DNA of 64,000 nucleotides. Source: Nocardiopsis kunsanensis DSM 44524. GTDB lineage: Bacteria > Actinomycetota > Actinomycetes > Streptosporangiales > Streptosporangiaceae. Numbering within the stretch: the stretch's first letter is position 1; the number at the start of each line of letters is the position of its first letter. The DNA lies in NCBI RefSeq assembly GCF_000340965.1, contig NZ_ANAY01000022.1, forward strand, positions 37,946-101,945, given 5' to 3'. The notes beneath the pieces are model-generated. The model saw only the letters and a list, made by a program, of their open reading frames with translations. It did not search any database and was not told the origin of the DNA. Below are positions 61,717 to 64,000 of the stretch, piece after piece. The position numbers were made by a program, and so were the translations under genes.

Positions 61717-62087
61717 CACAGAGGGAACAGCCGGGGTGAGGCGCATGCGGGCGTGCGGCCACGGGATGCGTTCCCGCCCGGGAGGTAGCCCTGACCCGTG
61801 CTCCGCCCCGTGGCGGACGAGGCGATCGCACGTGGTCTGTGGTGAGGACGAAGAGCGGCCGGCGTGCGCCCTGCCAGACCTGGCGCCTGGCAGGGGCCGC
61901 CCTCGACCCCGGTCGTCCCCTGCCCGGAACGAGACACGAGGGGTGGGCTCGGCACCGCCCCCTCTGGTCCCCGGGCGCTGAGCTCTCGACCACGTATGCG
62001 CCGCAGCCATCCGTGGGCGACCGGATCCGGTCTCTGCCAGCCGGATTCCGTTTTCGTTTGTCCTCGGACGAGGACGGAGAAGGTGTG
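61717..62087. other. Spacer before the second hipB copy
   Basis: 371 bases without a recognised gene. Only short similarity to the DNA before the first hipB is visible (CCACGTATGCGCC), plus the diverged operator half-site TGTCCTCGGACGAGGACGG near 62060-62078. Confidence 0.4.
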
Positions 62088-62300
62088 ATGCCGGAAGAAT
62101 CCACCCTGACAGGGTGGTCGAAGCCCGGTGGGCCGGTCCGCGGCATCCGGCTCTCCAAGGGTCTCGGCCAGGCGGCTCCGGCGACCCGGGCCAAGGGCGC
62201 CCGTTCCTGGTTGGCCCGCGTCGAGGCCGGTCACCGCGGTGCCGAACCGGAGCTCCTGCTCCGCCTGCCGGCCGCTCTGGACCTCACTCCCGTTCTGTGA
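62088..62300 (+). pseudogene. Degenerate second copy of hipB
   Basis: 70 codons, clearly homologous to hipB at 54464 from before the start codon to its end (MPEESTLTGWSKPGGPVRGI, SWLARVEAGHRGAEPELLLR). The frame is open, but the HTH core changed: hipB QAALADRVGVARS became QAAPATRAKGARS, introducing a proline and losing key residues. Homology continues after the stop for about 50 bases around 62397-62447 (GLRAASQARRAS). Non-functional copy inferred. Confidence 0.6.
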
Positions 62301-63216
62301 CCGAACGCCGGTGCGCGGCGACAGGCACAGCCGTGTCCGGACGAGGCCCGTGCGGTGCCCGCAGGGGAGACGGCAGTCCACCAGGACCCGCCGGACGAAG
62401 CCGGCGCTGGTCTGCGTGCGGCCTCACAGGCGCGTCGGGCTTCGAGCTGAGTTGGGCCGATCTGGTACAGGTCCGGTGCACAAAGGATCCTGATCAGGGA
62501 GTTCGGGCTGGTCGGGGCTCCGGGTGCGTGGGCTGGGCGGGCTCCGGGGGCGAGCTTCACGAGACCACCCTGGCACCATCGGTTCGGTCAACCGGATCGC
62601 GCGCGCATCCCGTTCGGGGGGTCCGCACCATTTTCGGTCAGTTCATGTGGTCAGTTCAGGACATGCACCAGAAACATCCGGTACGTGACCTTCGACGCGC
62701 CCGACCACTGTCCGACCGTGACGCCGAATGCCGACCAACGATCAATGACCAACGGCGGACGGCGGCACCCGTACCTGGTCTATGGCACGCCCCTTTCTGC
62801 ACGTGCGGGTACGAGCGCGGCCTCTCCGTGTTCGGCGGCGGTGGGCGTCCGGCACGCCCCCATGGCCGAAGCCGTGACCTGTGGTATTGCCACGTCGATA
62901 TGACGCCACCTGCCCTTTTGCTCATTACCGTATCAATTTGTGCTTATCGTAACGGGCTAACCGGCGGGACGCCGTAGGGGCATCCGAACCATGCCAGACA
63001 AGCAACAAATTCACCCTTGACGCATGACATTCCCCATGTTAGCTTCATTCACGAACTTTGACTGCATCTTTAGCATTAAATGCTCGAGGGTTGTGGGAAA
63101 TAAGTTCCATGTGATTCAGTGGCAATCAGCTTCTGATGCTCTGGGTTTGTCGCCCGAATGTGCCCAGGCGTGGGCGCATTAATTCAGTATGTGCAATCAT
63201 TGCGCTAGGGGTGGCC
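62301..63216. other. Gene-poor stretch, becoming AT-rich, with a strong promoter
   Basis: 916 bases. 62301-62450 holds a trace of the hip-type spacer. From about 62930 the base composition drops well below the window average. The promoter at 63017-63045 lies here. No gene recognised. Confidence 0.5.
63017..63045 (+). promoter_or_regulatory. Strong sigma-70-type promoter
   Basis: TTGACG (63017-63022), exactly 17 bases, TAGCTT (63040-63045). It is the best -35/-10 pair seen in the window and would give a leader of about 165 bases to the next gene. Confidence 0.65.
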
Positions 63217-63960
63217 GTGCGGCGGCTTTCTTTATTTTTCAGAGTTGATTTCTGCCCGCTCTCCGTCTCGATTGTCGAATACCTTCTCGACGCCGGACAC
63301 GTCGTGTGCGTCCAGGGCGGCGCGTGGCGAGCCCTGGACATTCGCGACGACGACCTCCTCGTCATCGGCCCCGGGGAGTCCCCGCCAGTCGTCTGCGACC
63401 ACGAAATCGTGCCCGGAGGGGCCGCCGTGACCGACACGGGACGGAGCCTGCTCGAACTCGACCTCGTCGAGGACGCCAACGGACTGTCGGCCCGTTGCGG
63501 TCTGCGCTCGGACGGGCACCGGTACCTGCTTGCGAGTCGGCCCTGCCCGGGACCGGCGGAGCGGCCGCTCGGGGTGGCCGTGCTGCGCGAGACGCTCCTG
63601 GACACCTGCGTCGACGCGCTGATCGACCTCAGCAGGAACGTTCCTGTCGACGAGTGCCCCGTACTCCCTGACGGGGGAGGCAGCAGGTTCGCCGAGTTCG
63701 TCGCGGCGGAGCTGAACGCCCGCGCCACCGCGGACCGCGTCCGTGCCCTGGCCGGGGTCCGCGAGTACTTCCGGTGCGCCGACGTCCTCGTCGACGGGGA
63801 CGCCGCGGGCGATGAGGGCGTCCTCGAGTACCAGATCCCCGACGAGTACGTCGACGAGTTCGGAGCGCGCCAACTCGAATGGCTTGCCCTCTCCCTCCAG
63901 ATGCTCCTCAACTCCAGGAAAGGGGCAGTGTACGGCCACTTACTGAGCCTTTCCGAGTAA
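63217..63960 (+). CDS. Hypothetical protein of the island
   Basis: 247 residues from GTG 63217 (AGGGG upstream; the frame is open to 63136, but codons there are AT-rich and uncharacteristic). RVDFCPLSVSIVEYLLDAGH, RALDIRDDDLLVIGPGESPP, RYLLASRPCPGPAERPLGVA and LEWLALSLQMLLNSRKGAVY show an ordinary soluble protein, but no family was recognised. Codon 6 is TTA (63232-63234), very rare in such genomes and dependent on the bldA-type tRNA in streptomycetes. Stop TAA. Confidence 0.6.
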   Translation: MRRLSLFFRVDFCPLSVSIVEYLLDAGHVVCVQGGAWRALDIRDDDLLVIGPGESPPVVCDHEIVPGGAAVTDTGRSLLELDLVEDANGLSARCGLRSDGHRYLLASRPCPGPAERPLGVAVLRETLLDTCVDALIDLSRNVPVDECPVLPDGGGSRFAEFVAAELNARATADRVRALAGVREYFRCADVLVDGDAAGDEGVLEYQIPDEYVDEFGARQLEWLALSLQMLLNSRKGAVYGHLLSLSE

Positions 63961-64000
63961 TGATCGGTGACTCTGTGTGAGTACAGGTCAAGCTGTGCGG

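Overview
The window is GC-rich DNA from an actinobacterium. The gene content and style (GTG starts, GTGA/ATGA gene overlaps, a small-type SRP RNA beside dnaX, a ybaB-recR-lysC-asd core, a TTA codon in an accessory gene) suggest the Streptosporangiales, most plausibly Nocardiopsis or a relative. This placement is inferred from gene content and was not tested by any search. A perfect ParB site (parS, 25193-25208) and the dnaX-recR core suggest the origin-proximal part of the chromosome.

Layout. 1-2.8 kb: three minus-strand oxidoreductases (an Old Yellow Enzyme-type reductase cut by the window edge, an aldo/keto reductase and a 3-hydroxyisobutyrate dehydrogenase-type enzyme). 3.0-12.6 kb: tRNA-Ser(GGA), SRP RNA, dnaX, a TetR regulator, a PCMT-like methyltransferase, ybaB-recR, the lysC-asd operon and a GntR regulator. 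12.6-14.3 kb: a 1.7 kb gene-free divergent region filled by a giant imperfect palindrome whose axis is a LacI-type operator-like sequence. 14.3-25 kb: small membrane proteins, an HhH-GPD protein, a DUF952-DUF985 fusion, the three-gene pyruvate dehydrogenase operon (E1 alpha, E1 beta, E2) with a GntR regulator and a palindromic operator, a PAP2 phosphatase and a CopB-type ATPase. 25-29.3 kb: a two-component system, a small acidic membrane-anchored protein, DUF4956 and a VTC/CYTH-type protein, with the same 23-bp operator-like motif in front of both transcription units. 29.3-30.5 kb: a second giant imperfect palindrome made of about 75-bp repeats. 30.6-36.2 kb: dhaK-dhaL, DUF418, an L,D-transpeptidase, a PP2C-like phosphatase and a short HTH protein. 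36.2-41.4 kb: a predicted L-carnitine catabolic cluster (thioesterase, carnitine dehydrogenase, BKACE cleavage enzyme, BCCT transporter) controlled by a regulator that joins an XRE HTH to a TetR domain. 41.5-51 kb: PadR, an ABC exporter, a NarL-type two-component system, a two-helix peptide and an RND pump.

51-54 kb is a transition zone with several broken genes (an unidentified gene with frameshifts, an ABC-permease tail, a TipAS fragment) around an intact acetyltransferase and a DUF4352 protein. At 54029-54076 lies the 3' part of tRNA-Arg(ACG), followed by what looks like its own terminator but with no 5' half. This is the scar expected at one end of an integrated element, so 54.08-64 kb is read as a decaying genomic island. 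It holds hipB with a truncated hipA, a class II Fic protein, an IS5-type remnant, helicase and response-regulator fragments, an arsC gene stopped by one in-frame UGA, three phage-tail genes, a second degenerate hipB and an unknown gene behind a strong promoter in an AT-richer stretch. The other end of the island is not in the window.
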